Source of the DNA: UMGS692 sp963653425
GTDB lineage: Bacteria > Bacillota > Clostridia > Christensenellales > CAG-314
Length of the DNA: 64,000 nt
Assembly: GCA_963653425.1 (NCBI GenBank)
Contig: CAVJWC010000003.1
Span: 62,001-126,000 of the forward strand
Direction: 5' to 3'
Shown here: positions 36,298-44,831 of the stretch, one piece after another
Position numbering within the stretch: position 1 is the stretch's first letter
How the letters are laid out: every line of letters begins with the position of its first letter
Notes under the pieces: generated by a model
What the model was told of the DNA's origin: nothing
Database searches by the model: none
Seen by the model: the letters and a program-made list of their open reading frames with translations, nothing else
Translations under genes and position numbers: made by a program

Positions 36298-37518
36298 TTA
36301 CACTCCGAGAACGGTATTAGCCGTTATTATCACGAGAATTATAAGTATCAGAAGCATTGCGCCCGTGGCTATAACGGCGACGTTAAGCACGGATATGCGT
36401 TTTGAAAGCCCAGTTAAAAAGTTCGCTATGCGAATGTCGGCTACGGGTTCGGTAAGAGAAGCCGTGAGTTTAAGTAAAAGCCCGAAAACAGCCACCTTTA
36501 TAACGGGAACGAATACGATTATAAACAGTAAAACCACTCCCGTCGCGCCTACTGCGTTTTTTATAAGCGCCGTGCCTGTAAGAAACAAATCCATTCCGTC
36601 GGAAACGAATCCGCCTATTACGGGAACGTAATTCCGAGCCGCGAATTTAGCCACCCTGAAACCTATTCCGTCGGAAAAACCCGCAGTTACGCCTTTTACC
36701 GTCAAAAACGCCGAGAAAAGCGCGAATACCGCCCCCATAAGCTTAACCGAGAAACTGCCGAAAAACTCCGAAAGCCTATGTAGTCTTACGTTCTCAGAAA
36801 GATTGGATACCACGGTAAACACCACCGATACCATAAAAAGCGGAAGGATAATATTGCTTATAAGACCTATTATTCCCCCCGAAAACAAAGCCGACGCGGG
36901 TTTATAGACGGCAACGCTCACTTCCGCGCCCAAAGCCGTCATAAGCGTCAGAAGCACGGGCATTATGGCGTCGCAAAGCCTTTCGGAAACGGAAATCACG
37001 CTTTCCGCGAGAGAATACACCGAATACACGCCCGTCAGCAAAAGCAGAATTATAAGCGTATAACACACGAAAAACACCGCGTCGGACGTTTCGGAAAGAA
37101 GCGTTTTCGTTTTCATATCGGAAACTATTCCGCATAAAACCGCAATTGCTCCGACGGTTAAAAAAAGCGGAATCTGACTCGTTATCCAACCCGAAACGAG
37201 ACCGAGAAAAGCTTCGAAAAAAGACGAACCGTCCTCCGCGAATTCTCCCGACAGCACCCTTTCGACTTCACGATAAAAGTCGTAAAAGCCCATTTCCGCG
37301 CCGTATTTTTCCGTTATTTCCCGAAGCTCGGAAAAATCTATCGCTTCGAGCTGAATTCCGATATTTTCGTTGAGTTTCTGCTCTGCGGTCTGGTCTTCGG
37401 AAGCGTGAGTTATTCTCGGTTTCCCGCTTAAACACACCGCCGCAAGCAGTAAAACGATTAAGATAAGAACGAAAATCCGTCTTCCGTAATCGGGCTTTTT
37501 TATCAGAACGGGTATCAT
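36298..37518 (-). CDS. spoIIIAE: Stage III sporulation protein AE
   Basis: 406 residues: an N-terminal signal-like segment, an extracytoplasmic stretch (about 35-100), then seven to eight membrane segments with VKGVTAGFSDGIGFRVAKFAARNYVPVIGGFVSDGMDL, a strongly conserved SpoIIIAE block. It is the polytopic core of the spore feeding-tube complex. Start overlaps the spoIIIAD stop by four bases. Confidence 0.95.
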   Translation of the reverse strand: MIPVLIKKPDYGRRIFVLILIVLLLAAVCLSGKPRITHASEDQTAEQKLNENIGIQLEAIDFSELREITEKYGAEMGFYDFYREVERVLSGEFAEDGSSFFEAFLGLVSGWITSQIPLFLTVGAIAVLCGIVSDMKTKTLLSETSDAVFFVCYTLIILLLLTGVYSVYSLAESVISVSERLCDAIMPVLLTLMTALGAEVSVAVYKPASALFSGGIIGLISNIILPLFMVSVVFTVVSNLSENVRLHRLSEFFGSFSVKLMGAVFALFSAFLTVKGVTAGFSDGIGFRVAKFAARNYVPVIGGFVSDGMDLFLTGTALIKNAVGATGVVLLFIIVFVPVIKVAVFGLLLKLTASLTEPVADIRIANFLTGLSKRISVLNVAVIATGAMLLILIILVIITANTVLGV

Positions 37519-37901
37519 GGCAACATCTCCGCAATCACTCCGACGAGAGCTTTTATTACGGGAAGAGTCATAAGCATAATAGTTACTTTACCCGCGAGCA
37601 TAACCTTATCCGCGATACTTTTGTTGCCCGAATCCACGCACACCGACGACGTGAATTCCGCTACGTACCCCACGCCTATTATCTTCACGACCGACCTGAA
37701 AATATCTTCGTCCATAAGAACTTCGTCCGAAAGGGAATAAAACGCCGTTACCACTTCGAAAAGCGAATCGAGAATCATTATTACGATAACGAGTCCCGCG
37801 CCTATTCCCAGAACCAACGCGAGAGACGGTCGGGTTTCTTTGAGAATTGTTATCGTTATCACGGAAACCACGGCAACGCCTGCAATTTTCACGACGTCCA
37901 T
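37515..37901 (-). CDS. spoIIIAD: Stage III sporulation protein AD
   Basis: About 128 residues with four membrane segments. I start at the ATG at 37901 (MDVVKIAGVAVV) because the family begins this way; a TTG 18 bases upstream would overlap spoIIIAC. ICVDSGNKSIADKVMLAGK and LPVIKALVGVIAEMLP are typical. Confidence 0.93.
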   Translation of the reverse strand: MDVVKIAGVAVVSVITITILKETRPSLALVLGIGAGLVIVIMILDSLFEVVTAFYSLSDEVLMDEDIFRSVVKIIGVGYVAEFTSSVCVDSGNKSIADKVMLAGKVTIMLMTLPVIKALVGVIAEMLP

Positions 37902-37908
37902 ATTCCAC

Positions 37909-38103
37909 CTAAAATTCAAACAGATTTCTTATCGTATCGAAAAGCTGAACCACCATATCCATAACCATCACCAGTACGATTATGAGCGAAGCTATCGTCG
38001 TAAGCGTGGCAAGCTCTTCCCGGTTGGACTTTTTGAGCAGCATACATATAAGCGCGCTCAAAAGCCCCACGGCGGCTATTCTGAATATAATTTCAACGCC
38101 CAT
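37909..38103 (-). CDS. spoIIIAC: Stage III sporulation protein AC
   Basis: About 64 residues, two membrane segments (3-20 and 32-52) separated by KKSNREELA. The ATG at 38103 follows GGAG by five bases; a GTG six bases upstream is less likely. Small size and order match SpoIIIAC. Confidence 0.93.
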   Translation of the reverse strand: MGVEIIFRIAAVGLLSALICMLLKKSNREELATLTTIASLIIVLVMVMDMVVQLFDTIRNLFEF

Positions 38104-38150
38104 AAACACTCCTTACCCGAAAAGCTTAAAACCGCCCTTAAACTTACTCG

Positions 38151-38639
38151 TCAGAAAAGCAGAATACATACGAATATTCCTCCTAAAAGTCCCAGTTTCA
38201 CGCAACCTCCGCCCTTTCTTATCTCCTTTTCGCGCGCCTCTTCCAGCCGTTTACCGAACCTTTCGGCAAAAAGCGTTACGTGTTTGAGTTGTCCGTCGGC
38301 GTCGGTTTTTCCAAGTCCGTCGAAAAATCCGTCGATTTCGCGTTTCTCGTCGGCGGTAAGACTTATAAGCGGACAGTAGCTTTCTTCTCTCGGAAGAGAA
38401 AAAACCTGCGTGGCACGGTAGTTCGTAATCGTTTCGGTAAGAGTTTTGCCCGCGTAAGAAGAGCTTTCTTCGAAGATTTTTCCGAGTTCTATGCGGGTGT
38501 ATTTCATATAAATTCCGCATTCGTTTATAAGTCTCAGTAAATCTTCGTAAAACCTGCGTTTTTCCCTGTAACGGCGTAAAAAACAACCGCCTATTCCTCC
38601 GCCCGCGCAACATATTATAAAAAAAGCCAAGTATCTCAT
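38151..38639 (-). CDS. spoIIIAB: Stage III sporulation protein AB
   Basis: 162 residues: membrane segments at both ends and a helical domain between, with LLRLINECGIYMKYTRIELGKIFEE and FFDGLGKTDADGQLKHV. Homologous to GspF-like proteins of secretion systems. Start overlaps the spoIIIAA stop by four bases. Confidence 0.9.
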   Translation of the reverse strand: MRYLAFFIICCAGGGIGGCFLRRYREKRRFYEDLLRLINECGIYMKYTRIELGKIFEESSSYAGKTLTETITNYRATQVFSLPREESYCPLISLTADEKREIDGFFDGLGKTDADGQLKHVTLFAERFGKRLEEAREKEIRKGGGCVKLGLLGGIFVCILLF

Positions 38640-39499
38640 CGTTTCTCCTTAACTTCGCTTTGTCTGCGCGTTACGGAAATCACTTTTTTGTCCCTGCCTA
38701 TAACTACGAAAATATCGAACAGATTGACGTTCTCGCCGAGTTTTTCCCGGGCGTCCGAAAGGTTCTCTCCGTGAACGGAAGCCAGCAGTCGCGTTCCGCT
38801 TAAAATGCAGAGTTTTACGTTTTCCATATCTTCCGGAAAAAGCTCGTCTGTTACCGCAACTTCGGGCGAAAGACTTCTTATCGCGTTTACAAAGGCGTAC
38901 TTTTTGGGACAGTTTACCGTTATATCGCAACCCGAAAGCCTGTTTTCGTGAAGTCCGCCGAGTTCCCCTCTTTCGTCGATAAGGACGACTTCCGCGCCCT
39001 TTTTACCGAGATATACGGCGGAGTCTCTTAAAAAAGTGGTCTTCCCCGAACCGCAGGGCGCAATTACCAGCATAGAACCGCCCTTATCCAGTTCCTTCCA
39101 CGCAACGGAAGAACACCCGTGAACGTCGTGCGGAATCCTTATGCACAGCGAATAGACCTTTCTTACGGCTTTTATGCCCGACTCGTTCCAGACGGCTTCG
39201 CCCGTAACGCCCATTCTCAGCCCTCCTCCGAGATTCACGAAACCCGCCGAAACCTGTTCGTCGAAAGCGTAAACCGAATTCCTGCAAGCGCGGACGAAAA
39301 TTTCCGAAACGACGGTTTCCGTTACCGCAAAAGCCTTTTCGGGGGAAGTTATTCCGCTTTCGCCTATATAAACCCGTCTGCCTCCGTAATTTGCGCAAAA
39401 GGGCTGACCTACGCGGAATCTGAGTTCCGTAAGCCTGACGTAATCGAGTTTTTCTACGGCTTTCGTGTACGAAGACGGCAATATATCGCTTAAAATCAT
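38636..39499 (-). CDS. spoIIIAA: Stage III sporulation protein AA (secretion-type ATPase)
   Basis: 287 residues from the ATG at 39499, seven bases after AAGGA; the frame extends 33 codons further upstream without a good ribosome site. Walker A APCGSGKTTFLRD, Walker B EVVLIDERGELGG and AVTDELFPEDMENV mark the SpoIIIAA ATPase, which powers the mother-cell side of the feeding channel. First gene of the eight-gene operon. A mother-cell (sigma-E) promoter would be expected upstream but I could not identify one with confidence. Confidence 0.93.
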   Translation of the reverse strand: MILSDILPSSYTKAVEKLDYVRLTELRFRVGQPFCANYGGRRVYIGESGITSPEKAFAVTETVVSEIFVRACRNSVYAFDEQVSAGFVNLGGGLRMGVTGEAVWNESGIKAVRKVYSLCIRIPHDVHGCSSVAWKELDKGGSMLVIAPCGSGKTTFLRDSAVYLGKKGAEVVLIDERGELGGLHENRLSGCDITVNCPKKYAFVNAIRSLSPEVAVTDELFPEDMENVKLCILSGTRLLASVHGENLSDAREKLGENVNLFDIFVVIGRDKKVISVTRRQSEVKEKR

Positions 39500-39700
39500 A
39501 TGCGTTTCCTTGTTTCGGGTGAATTTTATCTCTTCCGCGCCGTTATACGCGCTTTTTATACATCTTATTATTCCGAAACGCGCTTTATGCCCGGACAAAG
39601 TAATTAAGCGTAAAATTAAGAAAAGTTTTTTGTTGCAAAACCAAAAACGGATATAAAGGCAATAAGATATAAAAATAATCGGAAACGATATAAGGACAAT

Positions 39701-39747
39701 AAAAAAGCCTTTACGAAAACAGAAAATTCCGTTTTTCGTAAAGGTTT
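39701..39747 (-). terminator. Terminator downstream of the HAD phosphatase gene
   Basis: A long stem (CCTTTACGAAAAC with GTTTTTCGTAAAGG, one bulge) is followed on the minus strand by six Ts. It lies 72 bases after the phosphatase stop. The rest of the 320-base gap to spoIIIAA is AT-rich with no gene seen. Confidence 0.87.
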
Positions 39748-39819
39748 CAGAAATTATTGTAATTATAAGTTATATCGGCGTTACGGTGTTTATCGCAGAT
39801 TACCTGAGTCGCCGTGTTT

Positions 39820-40482
39820 TTAGTTTTTACTGCGCGATATAAGTTCGAAGAGCATATAAGACAGGTCTTCCACGGAATCGGCTATATAATCTGCTCCGGC
39901 TTTTTTCAGATGTTCTCTTCCTCTGTAACCGTAAGCCGCGCCCACGCATTTCATTCCCAGTCCGTGCGCGGTAAGAACGTCCACGTCCGAATCTCCCGCG
40001 TATACGGCTTCGTCGCGGGTTAAACCGAGAGCTTTCAAAGCGACTTCGCAACCGTCGGGCGCAGGTTTTATTCTTATATTCTCGTCCGTACCTACGGCAA
40101 AATCGATAAGGTCGCCGAAAACCTTGTCCGCTATGACTTTGACGGAATCGTTCATCTTGTTGGAAACGATAACGCGCTTTATTCCCGCGTCTCCCAGTTT
40201 TTCGAGAAGTTCGTCGACGCCTTTGAATTTCTTTGCGTTGGCGGCTCCGTGGTCGCGGTAATGTTCTCTGAAAACCTTTTCGGTCTGTTCGCGTTTTTCG
40301 GGAAAACCTTCGGTAACTCTCGAAATAAGAAGGCTTGCTCCGTTTCCTATGCTCAGTCTTACTTTTTCAAGGCTTACCTCGGGAATTCCGCACTCTCTCA
40401 AAGCGTAATTCACGCTTTCGTAAAGGTCGGGAAGCGTATCGGTAAGCGTTCCGTCCAAATCGAATAATACTGCTTTTATCAT
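39820..40482 (-). CDS. HAD-family phosphatase, phosphoglycolate phosphatase-like
   Basis: 220 residues. HAD motifs: FDLDGTLTDT with Asp8 and Asp10, VIVSNKMNDSVK (motif II Ser), a conserved Lys, and YAGDSDVDVLTAHG (motif IV). Similar to Gph/PpaX phosphatases; the substrate cannot be set from sequence. A C1 helical cap lies between residues 15 and 85. GGAG precedes the ATG. Confidence 0.88.
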   Translation of the reverse strand: MIKAVLFDLDGTLTDTLPDLYESVNYALRECGIPEVSLEKVRLSIGNGASLLISRVTEGFPEKREQTEKVFREHYRDHGAANAKKFKGVDELLEKLGDAGIKRVIVSNKMNDSVKVIADKVFGDLIDFAVGTDENIRIKPAPDGCEVALKALGLTRDEAVYAGDSDVDVLTAHGLGMKCVGAAYGYRGREHLKKAGADYIADSVEDLSYMLFELISRSKN

Positions 40483-40525
40483 TCGTGATTTTTGCTCCTT
40501 ATGGGATTCTGCTCCGTTCGGGGCT

Positions 40526-40984
40526 TTATTCCTCCATACCGTTATTGTTTCTGCACTGCTTTATCGCCTCGACGGCAAGTTTATCGCAGCGATTGTTATA
40601 TTGGTTTTCGTCGTGTCCTTTTACCCATACGAAAGTAACCTTATGCTTATTGACTTCGTAAATAAGCGCTTTCCAAAGGTCCTGATTTTTGACTTCTCCG
40701 CCTCCGGAAGCCTTCCAGTTGCGTTTGAGCCAGCCCTCTATCCAATTCTCGTTGAACGCCTTTACCATATACGACGAGTCGCTGTAAAGAGTCACTTCGC
40801 ACGATTCCTTCAAAGCTCTCAGCCCCTGAACCGCGGCAAAAAGCTCCATTCTGTTGTTGGTGGTCTCTTTTGCGTAACCCGATATTTCCTTTTCTGCTCC
40901 GTTGTAGCTGAGTATGGCAGACCAACCGCCCGTTCCGGGATTACCCGAACAGGCTCCGTCGGTGTAAATGGTGACGTGTTTCAT
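40526..40984 (-). CDS. rnhA: Ribonuclease HI
   Basis: 152 residues. Catalytic motif IYTDGACSGNPGTGGW (Asp9), MELFAAVQGL (Glu), YSDSSYMVKAF (Asp) and VKGHDENQYNNRCDKLA (His, Asp): all four acidic residues present. It removes RNA from RNA-DNA hybrids. AGAGG precedes the ATG. Confidence 0.97.
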   Translation of the reverse strand: MKHVTIYTDGACSGNPGTGGWSAILSYNGAEKEISGYAKETTNNRMELFAAVQGLRALKESCEVTLYSDSSYMVKAFNENWIEGWLKRNWKASGGGEVKNQDLWKALIYEVNKHKVTFVWVKGHDENQYNNRCDKLAVEAIKQCRNNNGMEE

Positions 40985-41028
40985 TTCAAGCCTCTGTTTT
41001 TGTGCGTTACTTTCCGTTTATGCGCAGA

Positions 41029-41062
41029 AAAAAGGCGCCCCTTTTTCTCGGAACGCCTTTAC
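41029..41062 (-). terminator. Terminator after rpsR
   Basis: Stem AAAGGCG / CGCCTTT with a GC-containing loop, followed on the minus strand by six Ts, just after the rpsR stop; ends the rpsF-ssb-rpsR transcript. Confidence 0.82.
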
Positions 41063-41071
41063 AGCCGTACG

Positions 41072-41320
41072 TTATTCTCCTACGTACGGAAGAAGAGCCA
41101 TATATCTTGCGCGCTTGATAGCTACGGCAAGTTCACGCTGATGAGCCGCGCATACGCCGCTCATTCTTCTGGGAAGAATCTTTCCCTTTTCGGTGATATA
41201 CTTTCTCAGTTTGCCGATGTCCTTATAATCGATACATTCGACCTTATCTACGCAGAAAGTGCAAACCTTTTTGCGAGCGGGACGGCGAACGGGTTTTTTT
41301 ACAACTTTTTCTTCACTCAT
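41072..41320 (-). CDS. rpsR: 30S ribosomal protein S18
   Basis: 82 residues. KKVCTFCVDKVECIDYKDIGKL, GKILPRRMSGVCAAHQRELAVAIKRARYMALLPY is the S18 pattern. It carries four cysteines (CxxC, another in VEC, and GVC), consistent with a zinc-binding type. Third gene of the conserved rpsF-ssb-rpsR operon; AAGGAG upstream. Confidence 0.98.
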   Translation of the reverse strand: MSEEKVVKKPVRRPARKKVCTFCVDKVECIDYKDIGKLRKYITEKGKILPRRMSGVCAAHQRELAVAIKRARYMALLPYVGE

Positions 41321-41344
41321 TGTTCATTCTCCTTAATAGCAATC

Positions 41345-41776
41345 TTAGAACGGAAGCTCTCCGTCATCGTCTTTAATGACTTCGAGTTCGTCGATTTTGT
41401 TCTTCTGAGCCTTGGACGGCTGAGCGGGAGCCGACTGAGTCGTTCCGGAATAATCGTCGTTGTTTCTGGGAACGAATTCCACGGTGTCCGCATAAATTTC
41501 CGTAGTGTACCTCTTGGTACCGTCCTGAGCGTCGTAAGAACCTGTTCTTATTGACCCCGTAATCGCGCAGGGCGATCCTTTGCGGAAATATTTGTTTACG
41601 AATTCGGCAACCTGACGCCACGCAACCACAGGAAGAAAATCTGCCTGTCTTTCGCCTTCTTTACTGCTGTACGGTCTGTCCACCGCTACGGTGAACCTGC
41701 AGACGGACACACCGCCCGACGTCGTGTTAAGTTCGGGATCTCTTACAAGTCTGCCGATCAAAATAACCTTATTCAT
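41345..41776 (-). CDS. ssb: Single-stranded DNA-binding protein
   Basis: 143 residues: an OB fold (MNKVILIGRLVRDPEL, FTVAVDRPY, FLPVVAWRQVAEFVNKYFRKGSPCAITGSIRT) and a disordered tail ending DDDGELPF, the acidic tip that binds repair proteins. Lies between rpsF and rpsR as expected. Confidence 0.98.
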   Translation of the reverse strand: MNKVILIGRLVRDPELNTTSGGVSVCRFTVAVDRPYSSKEGERQADFLPVVAWRQVAEFVNKYFRKGSPCAITGSIRTGSYDAQDGTKRYTTEIYADTVEFVPRNNDDYSGTTQSAPAQPSKAQKNKIDELEVIKDDDGELPF

Positions 41777-41873
41777 AATTCCTCCGAGGTCTTTGTTGAT
41801 AAAAGGCTTCTGCCTTTTGCCCTGAAAGACGCCTTCGCCATGAAAGCGCGCGTCTTTTGCCTTGACGCAAAGA

Positions 41874-42155
41874 TTATTTCTTGATAATCATATGACGCAT
41901 AATCGAGTCGGTAATATTCATAACACGTTCGATTTCGGCAGGAACTTCGGGATTGCTGGTGAAGTTCATGAGAACGTAATAGCCTTCGGTTTTGAAATCG
42001 ATAGGATAAGCAAGCTTCTTAGCGCCCCACTTATCAACGGTATCGACCGTTCCTTCGGCTGCCGTAACGATATCGGAAAACTTCTGGATAACGGCTTCCT
42101 TAGCCGAATCCTCTATGGCGTTATCGATAATGTACAGTACCTCGTAATTATTCAT
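41874..42155 (-). CDS. rpsF: 30S ribosomal protein S6
   Basis: 93 residues from MNNYEVLYIID; AAGGAGG lies six bases upstream, so the further upstream frame is not used. KWGAKKLAYPIDFKTEGYYVLMNF and ending MRHMIIKK fit S6. First gene of its operon, with a promoter about 85 bases upstream. Confidence 0.98.
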   Translation of the reverse strand: MNNYEVLYIIDNAIEDSAKEAVIQKFSDIVTAAEGTVDTVDKWGAKKLAYPIDFKTEGYYVLMNFTSNPEVPAEIERVMNITDSIMRHMIIKK

Positions 42156-42241
42156 GTAGCACCTCCTTATGGACTTTTGACCTTCCTTTTCGGGAAAGTA
42201 AGGATTCTCCCTTTCGGGAAAACTGCAAAATTGCATAGTTT

Positions 42242-42270
42242 ATTATAGCCTATTCATTTGGTTTTGGCAA
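42242..42270 (-). promoter_or_regulatory. Sigma-A promoter for rpsF-ssb-rpsR
   Basis: Minus strand TTGCCA (42265-42270), 17-base spacer, TATAAT (42242-42247). The leader includes a possible S6:S18-type control region, not resolved by eye. Confidence 0.83.
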
Positions 42271-42431
42271 GCAAATTAAAGGCGTTTTTGCGTTTTTTCG
42301 GAAAAATCGTAAATTCCGATTCCCCGTTAAGCCTGTTGCCGTGAAGGATTAAACTTATAAGCCGAAGCTACGCGGGTTTTTGTCCTTTCCCGGTTTCTCC
42401 GCAAACGTTTAAGGCTACTTAAAATCTTCCG

Positions 42432-43037
42432 TTACTCCTTCGGAGCCGAGAACATTTCCTTTGCGGGCGTGGTATACACGGCAACCTTTCCGTCCACGAC
42501 CTGCACGTTGATGAAGTCTTTGAGAATTATAACGAGCGAGCTTATCTCTTCGGGAACGCCGTTGTCTTCCAATTCCTGACGGAAACTCTTAGCGTCGCCC
42601 GAAAGAATCTCTTCTATCTTTTTGGCGGCTTTTTCGGCGTCTTCCTGACTTTCGTATTCGAGAATCGCGGCTATTTTAAGCGTTATAAGCGCTTCGGGAT
42701 CGTCCTGAATCTTCTCGGAAAAGGTTTCGAGAGGCGGAACGGCGTAAAAGGCGCGAAGAGGTTTAAGCGAAGGATCTATGTTGTTTTTCTCGAAGAAATC
42801 TTCGGGAATGTCTTCCGCCGAAACGCAGTCTGCGGTAAGTCCTGCGTTTTTAAGGTTTTCCATCGTTGCGTCCGCGTCGAGTTCGGTAATTTCCAGCGGA
42901 GATTTTCCGTATCCCAAAGACTCGAGAACTTTACGGAAAATAACGTTCATATCTTCCGCCGTGCAACCTACGAGCATTACTATGGCAATAATCGCCGTAA
43001 GAGCGATAACCGCCGTTTTTTTCATACACGATTTCAT
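42432..43037 (-). CDS. Predicted lipoprotein of unknown function
   Basis: 201 residues: a lipoprotein signal peptide (MKKTAVIALTAIIAIVML) with lipobox LVGC at about 22-25, then a helical domain with repeated Glu/Asp-Ala motifs (EYESQEDAEKAAKKIEEIL). Likely anchored outside the membrane. GGAGG is seven bases before the first ATG; a second ATG four codons later is possible. It follows the repeat protein gene by 25 bases. I do not recognise the family. Confidence 0.75.
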   Translation of the reverse strand: MKSCMKKTAVIALTAIIAIVMLVGCTAEDMNVIFRKVLESLGYGKSPLEITELDADATMENLKNAGLTADCVSAEDIPEDFFEKNNIDPSLKPLRAFYAVPPLETFSEKIQDDPEALITLKIAAILEYESQEDAEKAAKKIEEILSGDAKSFRQELEDNGVPEEISSLVIILKDFINVQVVDGKVAVYTTPAKEMFSAPKE

Positions 43038-43062
43038 AATCTGTCCTCCTTTACGCAGTAGA

Positions 43063-44811
43063 CTACGCGGGAATAAACTCCCCGATACCGCGCATTTTCA
43101 TTCTTTCGATATAGTCCGTAACGTTACCGTCGGTTTTTCCGTTTACAGCGATAACCGCGTTGCGGATAACTTCCTTAGCGTTACTTAATTGTTCGTCGTT
43201 TCTTATCCTGATATACGCCGAGAAAGGCAGACGGGTTTTGTTTCCGACGTCCGTCCAGTCGTCGCCGAAAGGAACTTTCACGTCGCTACCTATAAACAGC
43301 CTCAGATTTCCGCCGTCGGTATCCATCATAAACCAAGCCTTTCCGCCGAAAAGGAAAATCTCGCATTCCTTCATCATAAGACACTTCGCACCGCCGACGA
43401 TAAGCGCGCTTTTAAGGACGTTATAGAAGTTTTTCCGGCTTTCGGAAAGCTTTATAAGCCTGTAAGGATACAGCTCTTTTGTCGTGAAAAGGTTTTCGGG
43501 CTTTTTAACCTGTCTTTCGCGCGCAAAAAAGCTCGTCTTTACCTCTTTCTCCGCTTGCCGTTCTTCTTTAGCCGAAGCTCTGCCTTGCTCTATGGGCGTT
43601 TCCTTCGAAGCGGTTTCCTTTGCACTCGTATCTTTTGAGGGAATATCCTGTGCGGGAATATCTTTCCGAGCGGGTTTATCGCTTGCGGAAGGCGTTTCCT
43701 GTGCGGGAACATCTTTCCGAGCGGTTCTGTCATTTGAAAAAGACCTGTCTTTTCCGCGGAATTTCTGGAATTTCCTGCTCTCAAAAGCCTTGCGTTCGTC
43801 GGGTTTCGCGTCTTCGGCTTTGCGTTCGTCGGGTTTCGCGTCTTCGGCTTTGCGTTCGTCTGTTTTCATATCTTCCGCTTTATGTTCGTCGGGCTTACGT
43901 TCGTCGGGCTTCGTTTCTTTCGGCTTTATCTCCGTAACTTTTGGTTCTTCCGCCTTGGTTTTTTCAGACTTGGTTTCCTGAGCTTTGTGTTCCTTCGACG
44001 TGAATTCCGTTCTGGCTTCGGGTTCAGCCCGTTTTTCTTCGTTCTTAACCGTCTTTTCTACGGATTTTACGGGCTTTTCTTCGTTTTCAGCCGCGTCGTC
44101 TGCTTTTTTTACGGGTTCGGTTTTAGCCTTGTTAACTTCCGACTGAACGGGTTTAGCCTCGACTTTTTCGGGTTTCGTCTGAGCGTCAATCTTAGCCTTG
44201 GTTGCAACATTAACTTGCGTTTCGGACTTGGGTTGCGTTTCGGGTTGAGCTTTCTTTTCGTGAGCTTCGACCTTGGTTTGCGTTTTAGTCTTTACATTCG
44301 TTTCTGCCTTAGCTTGCGCGTCGGACCTGGCAGAATTTTCGGCTTTGTTTTCCGCTGTTGTCGTTGCCGATTGCGCTTTTATTTCGGTTTTAGCTTTCGT
44401 TCCTGTGTTATCCTTGGTTCCGGATTGGATTTCAGACTCTATCGTTTCTATCTTAACCTTGGTTTCGGGCTTTTCGGCTTTAACTTTCGTATCGGGTTTT
44501 GATTGAAGTTTCGCGCCTTTTTTGTCGGTTTTCGCCGATTTTTCCGCAGAATTACCCGCACCTGCGGAGTTACCCTTTTCCGCAGAATTAACTTCCTTTG
44601 CGGAATTAACCTTTCCCGCAGGTTTACCCGTTTCTGCGGAATCGGTTTTCTTTACGGAATTAACTTTTCCTGCGGAATCGTTCCTTTCCGCAACGTCGCT
44701 CTTTCCGTCGGAAGAATTGGCTTCCGCCCTCCTTCTGCGCCTTTTTGCAAGGCTTTCGCTTAAGGATTCGTCTTCGTCGGAATCAATGTTTTTGGTCGTT
44801 CTCATTCTCAT
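43063..44811 (-). CDS. Lys/Glu-rich repeat protein with unrecognised C-terminal domain
   Basis: 582 residues. Residues 1 to about 430 are low complexity: Ser/Asn/Ala-Glu-Lys repeats (NSAEKGNSAG), then Lys-Thr/Glu/Ala-rich stretches, then exact copies of DERKAEDAKP. Residues about 435-582 look folded: LYPYRLIKLSESRKNFYNVL, GGAKCLMMKECEIFLFGGKAWFMMDTDGGNLRLFIG and DGNVTDYIERMKMRGIG. No signal peptide or membrane segment, so probably cytoplasmic. GAGGTGG precedes the ATG. It is flanked by a transposase-like gene and a lipoprotein gene on the same strand. I do not recognise the C-terminal domain. Confidence 0.72.
   Translation of the reverse strand: MRMRTTKNIDSDEDESLSESLAKRRRRRAEANSSDGKSDVAERNDSAGKVNSVKKTDSAETGKPAGKVNSAKEVNSAEKGNSAGAGNSAEKSAKTDKKGAKLQSKPDTKVKAEKPETKVKIETIESEIQSGTKDNTGTKAKTEIKAQSATTTAENKAENSARSDAQAKAETNVKTKTQTKVEAHEKKAQPETQPKSETQVNVATKAKIDAQTKPEKVEAKPVQSEVNKAKTEPVKKADDAAENEEKPVKSVEKTVKNEEKRAEPEARTEFTSKEHKAQETKSEKTKAEEPKVTEIKPKETKPDERKPDEHKAEDMKTDERKAEDAKPDERKAEDAKPDERKAFESRKFQKFRGKDRSFSNDRTARKDVPAQETPSASDKPARKDIPAQDIPSKDTSAKETASKETPIEQGRASAKEERQAEKEVKTSFFARERQVKKPENLFTTKELYPYRLIKLSESRKNFYNVLKSALIVGGAKCLMMKECEIFLFGGKAWFMMDTDGGNLRLFIGSDVKVPFGDDWTDVGNKTRLPFSAYIRIRNDEQLSNAKEVIRNAVIAVNGKTDGNVTDYIERMKMRGIGEFIPA
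43520..44780. repeat. Internal coding repeats in the 582-residue gene
   Basis: Tandem 12- to 36-base units, for example near 43797-43865 (two almost identical 36-base copies encoding DERKAEDAKP blocks) and 44540-44690 (alternating GGAATTA/CGCAG units encoding NSAEK blocks). Copy number is likely variable. Confidence 0.75.
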
Positions 44812-44831
44812 AAATCGTCCACCTCAGCCGT

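Noticed and set aside
39500..39660. Sigma-E promoter for spoIIIA
   Set aside because: A GCATAAA box is present, but no matching CATACAxT-like -10 at proper spacing could be found.
43882..44502. Long plus-strand frame rich in Phe, Gly and Arg opposite the 582-residue gene
   Set aside because: It is the antisense of Lys/Glu-rich repeats, has no ribosome site, and the minus frame has a clear start and a folded C-terminal domain.
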